Of a stretch of 64,000 nt of DNA, positions 37,411 to 50,663 are shown one piece after another (position 1 is the first letter of the stretch; every line of letters begins with the position of its first letter). Location: the NCBI RefSeq assembly GCF_031755915.1, contig NC_083386.1:4247001-4311000 (forward strand). Direction: 5' to 3'. This stretch comes from Ziziphus jujuba (Eukaryota; Streptophyta; Magnoliopsida; Rosales; Rhamnaceae). A program made the position numbers and the translations under genes. Below the pieces are notes generated by a model. It searched no databases, was not told where the DNA came from, and saw only the letters and a program-made list of their open reading frames with translations.

Positions 37411-40400
37411 TGTCAGGACCCATCCAAAATTCCTCACCGGAACCCTAAACAAGCCCTGATCCCAGGGAAACCCTTCCGGACCCTCCAATGGAAAATCCAG
37501 CAGAACCTCCCCTAAAGGATGGACTTACCACAAATTCCTACGCTGAAAGCACACTTTTATAAATATCTCCTTATTCCTCCCACATTACTACAAGTTGATT
37601 CCACAATTTACAGCACTTCAAATGAACAACAGTAATCCAGTGCATAATTAATACATAAGTGTCCAATACAGTATACAGAGCTTCACGAATTACTATTAAA
37701 CATAGAATACAACAAGAGTGAAAGAAGTATTACAACTGCAATAAAAGAATGCAAAGGTTCTTCTCGAACTAAGACAGCGATGAAGATCAAGTCCGCTCCG
37801 GATGAATACCGACAAACCTGGTACCTAGAGGAACGGAATTTAAAAATATGAGATGCTAATCATCTCAGTGAGTGACCCTATCTATTATACAATTATAATA
37901 CCACGGTAATAAAGTAGATAAATAATAATTAACTGGAAATAATAATTTCTCTCAAAACCCTTACAATTCTCTCGGTTGGAAAAGTTCCCCTTTTAAAACC
38001 TTTTCACAAAACCCTTTATTCGTATTCCCCGAAAACCAAGACATCAATTTGTTCAACTAAATATCAAATAAAATATGATAAGTCAAGCATCCAAAATTTA
38101 TAATTAAAAGGAAATTAATTTATTGAATAATATGTAAAGGGAAAAATTAAATCAATTTAAAATCCCCATTCAAATAAATAATAAAAACAGTATTAATTAT
38201 ATTCTTAATTCCAATGCAATTTCAAAATATTTATTTTAAAATTCCAGTTCTGAAAATCACTTGATGCACCCACTATATACCAGTGGCGCCAACAGTACCT
38301 AGCGTCCCGAGGTACCGCCAGACAAGAGGTTATAGAGAGAAACCGGCATATGGTCGCGTGGCGTTCCACCGCGCAGCTGCAAATAGGCGTCCCGGCCATG
38401 GAGGGGCGGCCTACCCTCATTCGATGGCAAACACAGGACAACCCCATAAAATCACCTGCGCGCTACTCACACCCACCCGCGTGCTAATCACATCCGTGTG
38501 CACACTAACCATATCACATACAAACAGAACACCAGTACGTGTATGGTGCATCTAAAAATCATAAATCAATACATCTCAAATTTCAAATTTTCCATAAACA
38601 TACCGGGTTTATTCCATCCAATTAAACTCGGAAATTCTCCACAATTTCTTTATAATCAACGTCATAAATTCCATGATTTTCAAATCCACCAACTCCCAAA
38701 TCCACCAATTTAAATATTCAAATTCTTCCAATCGCATAAATATTTTTGAAATATAATAAATTAAATCACATAATATTCCATGGGCATACTTATAAAAATT
38801 GAAGTCACCACCATAAACAAATATTTTCCTTGAAATATTTGAAAATCAAATCATGCCCAAAATAATGTTAAAACCACAAGAATTTCATATATAATTGAAT
38901 TCCAAAATTCTCAATACCAAAAAAATAATTTTCACATGGCATAATTTTATATAATGCATATTTTCTTTAATCAAAATAAATCCACCAATAATTTCCACAA
39001 TAAATCAATTAAATATTTGACACATGGAATATAATTTCAAATATTCAAATCACACATAATATTCACCAATTTAATTCCCGAAATTAATTTGAAGGTGGGT
39101 CACTCACCTTAAGCACGTATCTCAATCAAGATCCTCCGTAGGATCGACTCCACTACTCGCACATGCACCTAAAATATCCACAATACACCAAACCAAAAAT
39201 ATTAATATTTTAATCGGGTAACTCCCAAATGGGTACCCGGGGAGCGAACACAAACGACAACCAAAGTTGACGAGTAATATACAGAATCGAAGCTCGAGCG
39301 ACGAGGATTACAAATCCGGTCTTACTTCCCAGAGATCGGACCGGTGGTGGCCGAAATCTCACCGGAAAGCTTTCGGGATTCGACTCTTCGATCCTCTCAA
39401 TCCATTGCGAATTGGTGGAAAAGGACCCTGGATTTGGATTCAGGAGGTTGGAATCAATGGAGAGGGACCGGCGGTGCAACTGGGTACTCGCCGGAGTAGT
39501 GACTTCCGGTGAGCCGCCGCGGTCACCGGCAACCGTCGCCGGCGACGGCGCGTGTGGTGGCCGTTGGCTGAGATTTTTGGGGGTTTTGTAGATCAAGGGG
39601 AGAGGGTTCCAACGGGACCGACGATGAGGCAAACGGAGGCCAGACGGCGAAGAAATCGGGGTTTGAAGGTTTTCGGTGCCTCGCCGAAAAACGCTCTGAT
39701 CTCGGCGCGTCGGAGGTCTGGTGGCCGTGAAATTTGGTGGGCTGGTCGGAAATGAGGAGGTGGTGAGGGGTGGCTAGCGCGTGTGGCCTGAAAATGGCCG
39801 AAAAGGGGTCAAACGGTGGCGGCCGACCGGGGAGGGGAAAATCACCGCTGAGCTTCGCCGGCTCGATCTGGGCTCGTCTGACGACCGGCGGTCGTGAGAT
39901 TTTAGGGTTTGGCCTGAAATGGGGAGGCGCTCCCGTCTGCCCGAAGCATGTAGCACGGATCGGCTGGAAAATTTGTCAATTCCGGTGGCCAGTTGTTTCT
40001 CTCTCTCTCTCTCTCTCTCCTCTCTCTCTTTCTCTCTCCTCCTCGATATTTTTGCCAAATAAAAGCCACCGTGGGTGACACTGTTCACCCACGTGGACGA
40101 ATCAGGTGACGACATGTGGTATTACTGTGCACTTAAGCCAGATATAATAAAATATTATGGTATCCGGCAAACTTCACACGTCTATAACTTTTAACTAGAT
40201 GTCCGATTTAAGCGTGCCGCTAGTCTATGGACTCGTATCGACGAGTACTTTACAACCATACAAAAGTCAAAGCAAAATTATACAACGATAAAAAGTCAAC
40301 TCCCGGCACCTTTTGGACAATTTGCACCTCGACTTCTTTTGCCCATAACTTTCAAACCGTAGCTCCGTTTTCGACGTGCTACTAGTCTACGAACTCGGGG

Positions 40401-40539
40401 CATCATGCACTTCACCACGGTACCCTGGTCAACTCAAAATTTCAACTAGAACAAAATGTCAACTTTTGAGCCGCTTGGTCAACTGTCAATCTCGGTCAAC
40501 GTGCACGAATTTCGATGTGGTTTGGGACGGGGTGTTACA
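37411..40539 (-). mobile_element. Solo LTR G, complete, nested antisense in LTR F
   Basis: On the minus strand it starts at 40539 with TGTAACACCCCGTCCCAAAC and ends at 37411 with GGGTCCTGACA. The direct repeat CCCT flanks it (37407-37410 and 40540-40543), and LTR F sequence continues on both sides. It has the hairpin segment near 39110-39172, a GC-rich block at 39310-39960 and a CT/GA tract near 39998-40040. Its long open frames come from the GC-rich block and have no recognisable domain. Confidence 0.88.
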
Positions 40540-42839
40540 CCCTCCCCACTAATTTTGACCCTTTGAACTCAGATCCGGGGTCCTTTTTCTTCAATTCGCG
40601 ATGGTTTGAGAGAATCGAAGAGTTGAATCCTGAAAGCTTTCCGGGGAGATTCCCGCCACCTTGGGTCCGATCTCCGGGAAGTAAGACCGGATTTGTAATC
40701 CTCGTCACTCAAGTTTTGATTCGATATATTACTCGTCAATTTTAGTTGTCGTTTGTGTTCGCTCCTCGGGTACCCATTTAAGAGTTACCCGATAAAATAT
40801 TAAAATAATTGGTTTTGTATATTGTGGATATTTTAGGTGCACGTGGGGGTAGTGGACTTGATCCTGCAGAGGATCTTGATTGATATACGTGCTTAAGGTG
40901 AGTGACCCACCTTAAAAACTATTTTCTTGTGATGATTTATATTTATTTGGTGATATTTGAATATTTGGAAAATATATGTATGCGGTTGGAATTTTATAAA
41001 ATTGGGTATTTATTTTATAATGTCAAATTTTGGATGTTTGGTTATATGCATACATATATATATTTTGATGCCATGATTGAATATTGGAGAAATTCAAAGA
41101 ATTTATGATTTAAATTCTGGATTTGTTATTATTATTATTTTTACAGAGGATTTTCATGTACAATCAAGGGCTTATGAAGAGAAAATATATTTAAATATTT
41201 TTTGTGAGCCTTATATATTATTTTGGGGAAAAAAATTTGATTCAAAGGATTTGAAGAAAAATATTGGTATGATGGTACTGTATATTTTAAAAAGGTAATT
41301 ATGCATTTACAATGCGAGGTGGTTGATTTCATGGTTTTGAGTAAACCATATTTCTTTTCTATATTGATGATATATGGTGAGAAATGGAAGGAATGTGGGA
41401 TTTGAGATTTTTATAACTCTCACGGTAAATTTCGGAAATTTTTAGGTAATAATAAAAATGGGCTATTGGTATTTATTTTATTTTAATTATTTTGGACGCA
41501 CTTATACAGTACCGGTGTTCTGTACTGTACATGAGATTGTGATTAGCGCGCATGTTTTAGTCTCCTGTGAGTTACCTATGGACCTGAGGACAGGCCGGTT
41601 TAGTATAATGCACATAACCGCCCTCCTCCTAGGCCGGGATGACAGTCTCCTGTGAGTTACCTATGGACTTGAGGGCAGGCCGGTTTAGTATAGTGCACAT
41701 AACCACCCTCCTCTTAGGCTGGGATGACAAGTTTTAGCAGCGGTGCTGTCTGGACGCCGAAACGACCGTATGCCGGTTCTCTCTTTAACCCCTGCCTGAG
41801 GGTGCTCGGGACGCTGAGTACCGTAAGGCATCACTGGTTTGTAGTGTGGTGCATTAGGCTATTTTCGATTTGAATTTTTAAGCTTATTATTTGGATTATA
41901 CTATTCAATTAAAATGGTTAATTTATTTAAATTTTGCCGTTTATTTCAAACAAATAAATTTTATGGCATTTGTTTTATGATTTATTATTTGTTATTAAAA
42001 ATTTACTTTATTCCAGATTATTTTTCTGAGTACATTGGATTCCAAAAATTGTTGCATTTTATTGGTAATTGTTGATTAAACATTTTCATATAAATTGTTG
42101 TGCTCTATATTATTATTTGCATGATTTTGTATTTTAAATGTTGATATTCCATTTAGTTATTATTTAATTAATTATTTATTGGCTACCTTGATTTTGGGGA
42201 AATATAACTGCTGGGTTTTGTGAAATGTTTTAAAAGGGAAACTTTTCCAACCGAGTGAACCATGAGGGTTTTGAGAGAAATTATTATTTTCGATTAATTA
42301 TTATTTATTTACTCATTTATTGTTAATTATTCAAATGTGCTATAATTTTCGTTACTATTATAAATGTACAGTAGATAGGGTCACTCACTGAGATGATTAG
42401 CATCTCATGTTCTTAAATTTCGTCCTTTTAGGTTCGAGCTGGTAGACGACATCAGAATTAAGTGGACGTTTGTTGCTGTTAAGTTTCAAAAGTTATGCTT
42501 CCTTGTATTCTAATGTATTATTGTTTCCTATTTTATGTTGTATAACTTTCACACTCATCTGTAACTTTGATGCTCTGTACACTTACTGGACCTATTGTAT
42601 TAACACTGCATGAATTTCTTGTTTATTTTATCGGAGTGCTGAAAGTTGTGGATTAAATTGTAGTAATGTGGGAGAAATAAGGGGATGTTTCTAGAAGTGT
42701 ATTTTCAGTGCAGGAAAATTGTGGTAGTCCAACCTTTAGGGGAGGTTCTGCTGGATTTTCCATTGGAAGGTCCAGTAGGGTTTTCCCAGAATCAGGACTT
42801 ATCTAGGGTTTCGGTGAGGAATTTTGGATGGGTCTTGAT

Positions 42840-42840
<1 letters not shown>
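40540..42840 (+). mobile_element. Solo LTR F, 3' segment
   Basis: Resumes family sequence at CCCTCCCCACTAATTTTGAC. It carries the hairpin near 40836-40893 and AAGGTGAGTGACCCACC, and ends GGATGGGTCTTGATA, where the usual terminal CA has become TA. An internal 85-bp tandem duplication is listed separately. It borders a long (AT)n tract. The left end also sits in ATATA, so the target was probably AT-rich. Confidence 0.82.
41560..41729 (+). repeat. 85-bp tandem duplication inside LTR F
   Basis: Units 41560-41644 and 41645-41729 both begin GTCTCCTGTGAGTTACCTAT and end GGGATGACA, with about six differences. Other family members carry the unit once, so the duplication is private to this copy. Confidence 0.9.

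Positions 42841-42842
<2 letters not shown>

Positions 42843-42917
<75 letters not shown>
42843..42917. repeat. (AT)n microsatellite, about 37 units
   Basis: A nearly uninterrupted AT dinucleotide run directly abuts the 3' end of LTR F. It is the longest microsatellite in the window. Confidence 0.95.
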
Positions 42918-42920
<3 letters not shown>

Positions 42921-43025
42921 TCTATTGTTTGAGTTGAATCTGAATTTTTACTCCTTAATTAAGATAAAAACAATTGCAGCTGTTGGTAGTAATCGGGGTT
43001 ATATCTTCCTCTACAGATCTGTAGA

Positions 43026-43145
43026 TACAATATAGACAATCTTAAAGCAAATCTTAAAGAAGGCAATGGTGGAGAATTGGTTGGTACAGCTAAAGATAGT
43101 GGTGGCGAAGTTTATTACATTCCTCACCAATTCCAAGGTCGTTGA
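43026..43145 (+). other. Possible unidentified coding remnant
   Basis: After a TTGCAG string near 42975, one frame reads YNIDNLKANLKEGNGGELVG followed by TAKDSGGEVYYIP-HQFQ and a stop at 43143. The balanced composition stands out from the AT-rich surroundings. I do not recognise a family. It could be a decayed exon or chance. Confidence 0.2.
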
Positions 43146-43209
43146 TACTATAATTAAGGTTGGGCAATTTTTAGACGAAGGATCACTAGAAGGTGGCAGA
43201 GACATGTTC

Positions 43210-44189
43210 CTATATTTTTAAAGCATTGAAATTAATGCGTTCAACTACTTAAATTATATTATTGAGCATGTGATGTTAATTGACTTTGAGACCCGATACA
43301 CAAAAAATAGAAAATCAATTTATTTTTAAAAAATGAAGAAATCATAAAAAAAACAATACTACAGTATTTTGGGTGTTTCTGAATTCGTTCTTCAAACTTA
43401 AGCTATGGAACTATACATATTTAAGATAGAAATGCATTTATAAATATTTTTCAAGTTTAAATCTTGCTTTTTAAGGAAGCCAGGGTGTAAAATTTTCCTT
43501 TTGATTTTATTATATTTGTTGTTTGAGTCTTTGAATGGTTTCAATTTTAATTTTCTTTCTTTTTTATTTTTTTTATTTTGGGTAATGTTTTTGGGACCTA
43601 CTACGCTTCAGTAGTATGTGCATCCTCTATCATTGTTATTGTAGCATGTACAAATTCAAAATTGAAGTTTTGTGCAACCAAAAACAAAATGATCAGGGTG
43701 AAAAGGAAAGGCAGTTATGGTTGATGACCTTGCACCTTGTGGTTATGAATGGGTTGTTTTTCTTCTTGAGGTCCACATGAGCTGAGCAACCACAAATTCT
43801 ATGATTCCTACAACTTATGACTCCTATAGTTTCAGGTGTGAACCCACATTATTATTCAAATTAAGGTTCATTGACGGTGGACTAGTTTTTAAAAAATAAC
43901 ATTGTTATTCGTCACTATATATATAGTAAAAGGCTGTAATATTGGTTGCTAATTATAGAGACCTAACAATTTATCGTAGTCGATAATTGATTCATGGAAA
44001 TTCACTACACCGAAAAGACCGAGATTCTAATGACACCTAATGGATGATGCTAGAAACCAAAAACTTATACAACAACATCGTACTAAAAATTGGACAATGC
44101 AACAAACAAGCGTTGTCTATTTTAAGGTGGGTAAATAATGGCCGATACTTTTTAAAAAGAAAACATCACCCAAAATATTTTTAAACTGT
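43210..44189. other. Intergenic, no gene seen
   Basis: AT-rich sequence without a recognisable coding frame, RNA gene or repeat boundary. Confidence 0.5.
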
Positions 44190-44670
44190 AAGTAAGCTAC
44201 GTCACTTATCAGTAATCAGTAATCACCAGTAATTGAAAGTAAGTCACATCACTAATCAATAATCACCACTAATTATACAAGTAGTGATGAATAGTAATTT
44301 TTGTTAAAAATTCTAAATGACTGTTGTCACAAATTAACAAAATTCACATTTTGTTTTCTTATGCTACTCGTGAATATTTACAATTTGTAATAGATAGGTA
44401 GTGTTCCCAACATTTAAGACTCGTATCAAACCCATACTGGCCACGTCACTAATTAATAATCACCACTAATCATACAAGAAGTGATAATAAAATAAAATGA
44501 ATAAATAAAAGAAAAAGAATAATCACCACTAATTTTACAAGTAGTGATGAATAAATAAAAGAAGAAGAACAAATAAAACGATCACTAATCAATAATCACC
44601 ACTAATTATACAAGTAATGATTAATTAAATAAAATGAATAAATAAAGAAAAAGAATAATCACCACCAATT
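44190..44670. repeat. Dispersed repeat plus tandem TAATCACCACTAAT units upstream of SOT3
   Basis: 44190-44440 resembles the interior of the foldback element at about 34938-35140, sharing AAAAATTCTAAATGA, TGTTGTCAC and CACAATTTGT-type text. From about 44450 to 44670 the block AATCACCACTAAT...ACAAG-AGTGAT-AATAAATAAA is repeated about four times with variation, up to the point where the duplicated sulfotransferase block begins (44671). Confidence 0.65.
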
Positions 44671-44747
44671 AAGGAGGACTTGTACATAAAGAAGGAACCA
44701 TATGTATCCCATATGTTCTATCTAGTTAGCTAACTTGTTACTTGTAC

Positions 44748-44928
44748 ATGGAGAAGAACAAAAACTCCCAAAGCTTTTCTTTTTCAAGCAGTGAAGAGGA
44801 TCACAAAAATGGTATTGAGAAGTTGCCTAATACACTTCCAAGAAAGAACTCAAGTGGCTTTCCCCTTTGTCAATATAATGGCATTTGGTGTCCATCTTCT
44901 GCTATCCGCGGTATGATCTCATTTCAGC
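44748..44928 (+). pseudogene. SOT3 sulfotransferase pseudogene, 5' part
   Basis: Starts MEKNKNSQSF and follows SOT2 closely for about 60 codons. It ends at TCAGC (44924-44928), the left copy of a 5-bp target duplication, where the chromovirus LTR starts. The upstream 75 bp, with CCCATATGTTCTATCTAGTT, are nearly identical to those of SOT2. The gene resumes at 56852. Confidence 0.93.
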
Positions 44929-47601
44929 TGTAACATCCTGTATCAAAAAATATACATGATTAAACAAGTTTGACCAAGTGAATAATATATGGGTTCAAGT
45001 TGACTTTTTCAATAGCCAATATTTTTGGTTTGACTAAGTTACCATTGTGTACATCTTGTCGATACGAGTTCACAGACTGGTGGCATGCCAAATTCTGAGT
45101 TACGGACAAAAAGTTATGGTTCTGAGAAATTTTAAGCATAAGTTTTAAATCAGTGTCCAAGCCAGTCCCCAGTTTTTGTCTGTTAGTGATAAGCCTAGGT
45201 AAGTGTGTCAAACAGGAAACAAAGCTCAAAATACCCATTTTTTTTTTCCAAAACCCGAGAAATTCTCCCCTCAGACCCGTGGGTCCAAACTGGGTCGTTT
45301 CAACCCGTTTACCGTTGAATCGGATCACCGACGTTTTGCCCATTTCCGGCCAACCACCACCTACACGCGCTGGCCACCTAGGAAGGTCACCTGAAGGTGA
45401 GCTCAGCTGTGAAATTTCACAACAAGAAGCGGTCGGACGCTTCCAGATCGAGCCGGCGAAGTCCATGGCGGCCGGCGAGGTGGGTTGCCAAATTTTCTCA
45501 TTTTTTGGTCGTTTCAGGCCAACCCATACACCTTTTCCACTATTTTCGACCCCTCTGAGTTTATTTCCGTGGTTATTGTGTCCATATTCTTCACCATTTG
45601 AAAGATCCGATAATGAGAAGTTCGGGTGACGCTTCAACAGTGTTTTTCGGCCACCGGAGGAAACTTTGGACCAAGGTGAGCATACTGATGAGTTCCTTGT
45701 ATCTTGGGCTTTCCGTCAATATAAAGTTTGTGAATTTTAGAGGTCGTTTGATAATTTTTCCATTTTTGGATCAATTAGTTAATTTTCAGATAAGTTGGGG
45801 ACTGTGTTTGGACAAAATTAGTCAAATTAATTAAAATTTTCCATTAAGTGGTTCGATTTTGAAATATTAGGCTTCGGGTAAAAATCCCCGGTGTCCAATT
45901 TATGCAATTTTGTAGTACTGTAAATTATTTTGAGACAATTGTGTTATACAAGTGTCTCTGGTTTAGTTGTTTGGAGCCTGAGGAATATTTTATTATATTA
46001 CAGATAGTCGAGTTGAGCCTGGAGGCAATCCTGTAGAGGAGCAGGCATGAGCATCTACAATACTATGAGTGGTTATATCATTTTAAATGATTTGGGTATA
46101 TAGTATAGTATATATGGGGTTTAAATATTTTACATATATATCATTTGATTGAAATGTTGTTTTATGCCTAAATAAATATTTGCTTTCACATATATGTGTT
46201 ATCATTTTATATGACTATTGATAATATTTTAAGTGATTTTCAATTTTAATGGGTCCATAAATGGACTTGTGGTATTTAAATATCTTGGTAATTAAATTGA
46301 GATTTTCAATCATTTTGTAAACTATTTAGTTTGAGTAACCAGATTGAAAATCGTATAATTTTAAGCACGATCAAATATTTTGTAATTTTATGTGCTTAAA
46401 ATTGGTTTATGATGAATATATTTCACTGTGGTATTTTTGGTTTTCGTATGAAATGATGTTTTGAGATTTTGAAGTATTTAATTAAGCGGAGAAAATTTAA
46501 ATGTTAAATTATGATTTATGATACAGTATCGTTTGGAAAAGTATATATATAATCTTACAAGATTGTTTCATGTATACTGTATTTGTTATTTTTAAATTGA
46601 TGTATCATGTAGTGCCAATACCTTAGATCAGTATTATATTATATTATATTACCATGCGCTGGGTTTACCACGGTGCTGTGAGGTTGGCATCATCCAACGG
46701 TTTATTATTGCCATGGATCATGAGGTTGGGTACGTCCCGATGGTTATTTATTATTTCCATGACACCATTCATATATTGAGGGTCGTGAGGTGGGTGTATC
46801 CCACGGTTTGTATATTGGTACATCATATGATACATTGTATATGTTTGTATATATTGTTGATTTACAAATATTGTGGTGATTTTTGCATTTTCATATTTAT
46901 TTGGTGGAACTGTATTTATTATAATTTATGCTCAAATGTTTATAGCTGGATTTGAGACATTTTATAATATTACAATGATCGTTCAATCATACTTTTGAGC
47001 ATCGATTTTTATGACATTAATTGGGCTACAAGTTTGGGTTTTGTGAAATGATTTTAAACGCGAAACTTTTCAAGGAGTAGAATGAGAGGTCTTGAGAGAA
47101 GGATTTTTTAAAAATGAATCATTATTTTTCTATTATACTATGCCACTCACTGAGATTTCTTTATCTCACGTTTTATTGTTTTAAATTCATTCCCCTAGGC
47201 CCAGGCAGCTAGTAGCAGTCTACGTCGCTCGTAGCTTATCACTTGTTTCCTTCCATTACAGCAGCTGTATTTATCCTTTCTTCACCTATTGTTATCTTCT
47301 GGACTTATTTATTACTTATTTGTACTCATAGACTTTGTTGACACTCTTAGAATGCTCTGATTTTAATTATGGGACTCAGTAGAGACCATAGTACTCATGT
47401 GTGTAGTTATGGCCTGTAGTACAGTAGGCCGGTTGTGGACTTATTTATATATATATATATATATTGAGGCATTAATGTTAATGCTAGTGTTTGATTATCT
47501 ATGTTTTAAGGTGAGGTTCCATTGGATATTTTCTAGGGATTGTCCAATGGGACTTCACGAGGCGGGATCACCCGGGAGGGTTCCTAGGGCAGGTCCTGTC
47601 A
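44929..47601 (+). repeat. 5' LTR of the chromovirus
   Basis: 2,673 bp, TGTAACATCCTGTATCAAAA to GGCAGGTCCTGTCA. It carries about 229 bp (about 47004-47233) that the 3' LTR lacks. It also lacks two segments present in the 3' LTR (about 55239-55279 and 55323-55370). Open frames at 44960-45637 and 45153-45629 are incidental, from its GC-richer part. Confidence 0.9.
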
Positions 47602-47604
47602 GCT

Positions 47605-47616
47605 TGGTATCAGAGC
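47605..47616 (+). other. Primer-binding site
   Basis: TGGTATCAGAGC lies 3 bp after the 5' LTR end. It is complementary to the 3' end of initiator methionine tRNA, the usual primer of plant Ty3 and Ty1 elements. Confidence 0.9.
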
Positions 47617-47743
47617 TTTAGGTTCTAAATTCCTTGGGGTTGTGCATTGCTATACAACTCATCCTATATTTTACCTTCCATACCTACCTTTGTTGGTTGT
47701 TAAATATATTTGGGCTTATTCTATCATATAGAACTTTTTCTTG

Positions 47744-48480
47744 ATGTCGCGAGGAGGTAGACATGGTTGCCAGCATGCTATAACTGGAGGTACGGGTGCG
47801 TCCACTTATGAGGAGCATCTTGTCGAGCGCCTGGCTTGGTCACTCGAGAGGAGTGGGTTTATTAGGTATTCTGTTAAGTAGGCTTGTAGACTTGAAGCAG
47901 TTGGTTGTGATAGGTCCATGGATCCTATGTAATGTTTGGATGAGGGCAAGGTCACATTAGTTAGCTTTATGCTAGAAGGAAACTCGAGGAAGTGGTGGAC
48001 GTATTTAAGGACTAGGAGACATCACCCTTGAACATAGTTTAAGACTACACTTCACGTTGAGCTTTGTCTCCAACTTTTATTAAGATTAAGAGGTTAACGT
48101 TGAGACACCACTCAGGGTTCAGGACATTGGACAGTGAACAACGATAGCAGATTTTTTTGTTTTTAGAGATCTACAGTTCGAGGTAGCTTATGTGGCAGGT
48201 TTCATGATGGGTAGTACCAATGGGATGGATCATGCTTTCATTACAAGCAGTCGGAACACTTTAAAAATGATTAACCTTATTGAGAATATGGTCATGCTAG
48301 AAATTTACGACCAGGTGCACAATTTCAACTGATTGATGGGTACACAGTATATGATACATAAACAGGCCAAACTTCAAGAGATTCTACCAACACTAGACAA
48401 CGGTCTTCGTCCACAGCCAAAGGTAAAGGTCAGAAAGGATGACAACTTACTAGAGGTAAGTTATATGCTATGATCAATTA
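47744..48480 (+). pseudogene. Chromovirus gag and protease-leader remnant
   Basis: The first ATG after the primer site gives MSRGGRHGCQHAITGG and then an early TAG. Further text in shifting frames, such as SFMLEGNSRKWWTYLR, fits the retrotransposon gag domain. Near 48450 KLYAMIN-ED resembles the segment before the protease. Stops and shifts are frequent. Confidence 0.65.
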
Positions 48481-49492
48481 GGAGGATCACTCTGATGTTG
48501 TGACAGATATATTATCTATGCTTGGCAGTGACAGACATATTTTATTGGCTCAAAGACTGCACGCTTTTTTGTTTTACGTGAATATGTTACACTAGTCGAG
48601 ATGACTCAAGTTCGTTAGGGGTGTTACCTGAAAGGTTCCACATCCATAGGAGGATTCTTTTAACCTCGTCAGGTGTTTAAGAGTAGTTATCTTCGTTGCA
48701 TGGAAATTAAGGTTCTTAATATTAAAATCTAGTATAGATAAAGTTTGTTTATGCATTTTGGTGATCTTGTGTAGGACAATTTGCTGAGAATTAAGCGGTG
48801 AATTTCATAAGTTGGTTTTGTAGCATCTGCTTTTGGATGATGATTTTAGATCTTGGTTTTGATATTTTATTTTCTTGAAGATTGAGGGTTTTATATCAAT
48901 GATGTTTTATGGATCTAAGGTGGTTGATATTCTTGACGATAACTTAATCTCCTAAGGAATATGATTTTTAGGGCATAACTAGAAAATAAGCAAGTAATGA
49001 ATGCTTTCTTATGATTTGAGAATCTAGTAACTAGTTTATAGTATTTGGTTGTGATATTAGAATTAAGATTTAAATTTCCTTATTGCTTGAGGTATATATT
49101 CTTGGAGTTTGTTTGAAATTGGAAGAATTTGAGGTATCTTCAAGAATGACATTTGAGATGATGAGAGGACTCAGACTTAATCTTTTGGCTTCATATTTCT
49201 TGGTGTTGACAATCTTGGGGATTTCTTTTAGGCTTTATAAGCAATCTAAAGCTCTCCATTGGAATAAATATAAGGAACTTTGTTTTATGACTTTGATGAA
49301 TTTGGTTAAAAGAAAGATGTTTGTCGAGGTTAAGGAAATTGGATAGTCAATGACGAACATGGATCTTATAATTGCAAGTATTAGGAGTGTATTCGGAGGC
49401 AAAGAGAATAATTTACATTTTAACTTTGTGACACTAGTATTTGGTTTGAGGAAATTAGATTTAAGTTCTAAGCCTTCTTTTTGAATTGATGG
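48481..49492 (+). other. Degenerate pol region without recognisable reverse transcriptase
   Basis: Protease and reverse transcriptase should lie here, but only about 1 kb separates the protease leader from RNase H, which is too short. No YxDD-type motif is seen. Much of pol has been deleted or has decayed beyond recognition. Confidence 0.55.
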
Positions 49493-49888
49493 ATGGAGTT
49501 TTTTTTTAGAAAGTTACGAGTTGTCACTTATGCTTCTAGACAGTTGAAGAAGCACGAGCTGAATTATCCGACTCATGAGTTAGAACTTGCTGCAGTGATC
49601 TTTATATTGAAAGCTTGGAGGCACTACTTGTATAGAGTTGCTTGTCGAACCCTTACTGATCATAAGAGCCTTAAGTATTTGTTTACTCAAAAGGAGTTGA
49701 ACTTAATGCAAAGAAGATGGGTAAGATTGCTCAACGATTATGATTGCACTATTTGTTTGATGTTTGAGTTGCATAGTTGGGTGTTAAATTGTGCATGCAT
49801 ACTTCATGAGGACTTTTTACTAGCTTTTGACTACAACCAATACTTATGGATTGTGTTGTTGAGATCCAATTTGAAGTCCCTTACTTAA
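49493..49888 (+). pseudogene. Chromovirus RNase H remnant
   Basis: The open stretch contains [20 protein letters not shown], then [33 protein letters not shown] and [13 protein letters not shown]. This is the classical RNase H end of plant Ty3 pol. The reading then drifts off-family after about residue 90 and stops at 49886-49888. Confidence 0.85.
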
Positions 49889-49951
49889 TGAGTATAAGAA
49901 GGAAAGCTAATCAATGGGGATTCAGATTTCACTATCAGAGGTAATAGAGCA

Positions 49952-50663
49952 TTGGTGATTGGTTTTAGGCTTTGTGTTCCCGCAAATGAAGAGCTGAAAA
50001 GGCAAGTACTGGATGAAACACATAGTTCTGCATATGCCATGTACCCTGGTAGCATCAAAATGTACCATACCTTGAAAAAGCATTATTGGTGGGCAGAGAT
50101 GAAAACAGAAGTTGCTGATTATGTATCCAAGTGTTTCATTTGCCAATAAGTGAAAGTAGAGAGATAAAAGCCTTTTGGACTTATATAGCCCTTAGCCATC
50201 CTAGAATGGAAATGGGAGCGCATCATGATGGATTATGTATTCAAGCTTCCCCCCCACAGTTCAGAGGCAGGACGGTATTTAGGTGATCGTGGATCGACTC
50301 ACTAAGTCTGCACATTTCCTACCCTTTTGTGAGAAGTTTTCTCCTCAAGAGTTAGCGAAACTCTTTATGAATCATATAGTGAGCTTGTATGGAGTGCCAA
50401 TATTGATTATATCTGGCAGAGATCCAGGGTTCTCTTTGAGATTTTGGCGAATATTAATGAATGAACTTGGTGTCAAGTTGAATTTGAGTACCGCTTTTCA
50501 CCCTCAGACTGATGGACAATCTGAGAGGACTATTCAAACCATAGAGGACATGTTGAAATCATGTGTGCTACAGTTCAAGGGGAATTGGAATGAGTATCTA
50601 CCTTTAGCAAAGTTCACCTACAACAATAGCTATCACTCAAACATTGAAGATGTCACCTTATGA
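49952..50663 (+). pseudogene. Chromovirus integrase remnant
   Basis: 49952-50149 gives the zinc-binding HHCC segment (THSSAYAMYPGS, YHTLKKHYWWAEM, KCFICQ) and stops at a TAA. 50283-50663 gives the catalytic core: VDRLTKSAHFLP with the first Asp, ISGRDPGF where ISDRDPRF is usual so the second catalytic Asp is Gly, and TAFHPQTDGQSERTIQTIED with the Glu. Between these parts the frame is broken. Confidence 0.88.

Noticed and set aside
36898..37488. Open frames of up to 138 codons on both strands
   Set aside because: They are the (GA)n and GC-rich block of LTR F plus the start of LTR G, and the frames cross the F/G junction.
39210..40115. Open frames of 102-140 codons
   Set aside because: They are the GC-rich block of solo LTR G. 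Equivalent blocks in other copies do not keep the frames.
42685..43035. 116-codon open frame
   Set aside because: It joins the LTR F end to the (AT)n tract (Ile-Tyr repeats) and is not a protein gene.
44960..45637. Minus-strand frame of 225 codons and plus-strand frame of 158 codons
   Set aside because: Both are inside the 5' LTR of the chromovirus. The longer frame is broken in the 3' LTR and no protein family is recognised.
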